Below are positions 6,272 to 6,376 of a DNA stretch of 6,376 nt, one piece after another; positions within the stretch are counted from its first letter, which is position 1; each line of letters starts with the position of its first letter. The notes beneath the pieces were generated by a model. That model was not told the DNA's origin and ran no database searches. It was given only the letters and a program-made list of their open reading frames with translations. The DNA comes from an uncultured Campylobacter sp. (GTDB lineage Bacteria; Campylobacterota; Campylobacteria; Campylobacterales; Campylobacteraceae): assembly GCF_938031315.1 (NCBI RefSeq), contig NZ_CALHHT010000352.1, positions 1 through 6,376 on the forward strand. The letters run 5' to 3'. A program made the position numbers and the translations under genes.

Positions 6272-6316
6272 AGAAATCGTAATAAATAAAAACTAGCTCG
6301 CTTTTAAGGCGCTTTA

Positions 6317-6376
6317 CGCTTTAAAAATGGCAATGTAAAAACCCGCTCTGCGATGCGCAAAAGTCATTTTAAAGCG
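6317..6376. repeat. Inverted repeat at the right edge
   Basis: CGCTTTAAAAATG (6317-6329) and CATTTTAAAGCG (6365-6376) are reverse complements except for one extra A, separated by a 35-nt loop. The right arm reaches the window edge and may be longer. CGCTTTA is also tandemly duplicated at 6310-6323. Function unknown. Confidence 0.35.

Larger units (their letters stand above)
5708..6376. other. Gene-free, repeat-rich region of about 0.67 kb
   Basis: No open frame here has a credible product. The longest (5749-6192 minus strand, 147 codons, GTG start) lacks a ribosome site and encodes an implausible Cys/Arg/Ala-rich sequence. The DNA alternates AT islands (AAATTT, GCGATTTT-like) with GC-rich stretches at irregular spacing, and ATACGGC occurs four times (5794, 5820, 5907, 6084). 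The region may be decayed coding or repetitive DNA. In C. jejuni I recall msbA after cysS; no msbA start is visible here. Confidence 0.6.

Noticed and set aside
6047..6289. Plus-strand open frame of 80 codons after the repeat region
   Set aside because: GTG start without a Shine-Dalgarno sequence, and it reads straight through the 66-bp inverted repeat. The product resembles nothing I know.

Overview
The window looks like chromosomal DNA of a moderate-GC Campylobacter, with the oral C. gracilis / showae / rectus group as the best guess. The reasons are the very frequent AAATTT words and Lys-Phe codon pairs, short AT-rich promoters without a visible -35 box, a MlaE homologue resembling IamB of C. 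jejuni, and the murJ-cysS gene pair, which I recall as adjacent in C. jejuni. The genus is an inference; no rRNA or other marker is present.

Layout. Positions 1-657 (minus strand) hold a CbrC/UPF0167-family cysteine-rich protein that runs off the left edge. Its best ribosome-binding site and first 19 codons are in a different frame from the rest, so it is either frameshifted or starts late. Positions 768-2638 (minus strand) are mlaF and mlaE (iamA/iamB-like), overlapping by ATGA. They encode the ATPase and the STAS-fused permease of an MCE-type phospholipid transporter. The expected substrate-binding subunit MlaD is not next to them. A narrow divergent promoter region (about 2651-2718) separates this unit from the plus-strand pair murJ (2719-4116, lipid II flippase) and cysS (4103-5677, cysteinyl-tRNA synthetase). 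These two overlap by 14 nt and are probably co-transcribed. CysS carries a low-complexity insertion of about 62 residues that contains a short in-frame repeat.

Positions 5678-6376 contain no gene I can support. This 0.7-kb stretch holds degenerate AT-island repeats, a 66-bp inverted-repeat element flanked by AGAA on both sides, and another inverted repeat at the right edge.

Functionally, the centre is a cell-envelope locus: lipid trafficking by MlaEF and peptidoglycan precursor export by MurJ are read from back-to-back promoters whose -10 elements overlap. CysS is a housekeeping passenger. No phage, CRISPR array, tRNA, rRNA or recognisable transposase is seen. I found no convincing new biological system. 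The most unusual items are the CysS insertion, the repeat-rich gene-free tail with its small inverted-repeat element, and the broken or late-starting cbrC.
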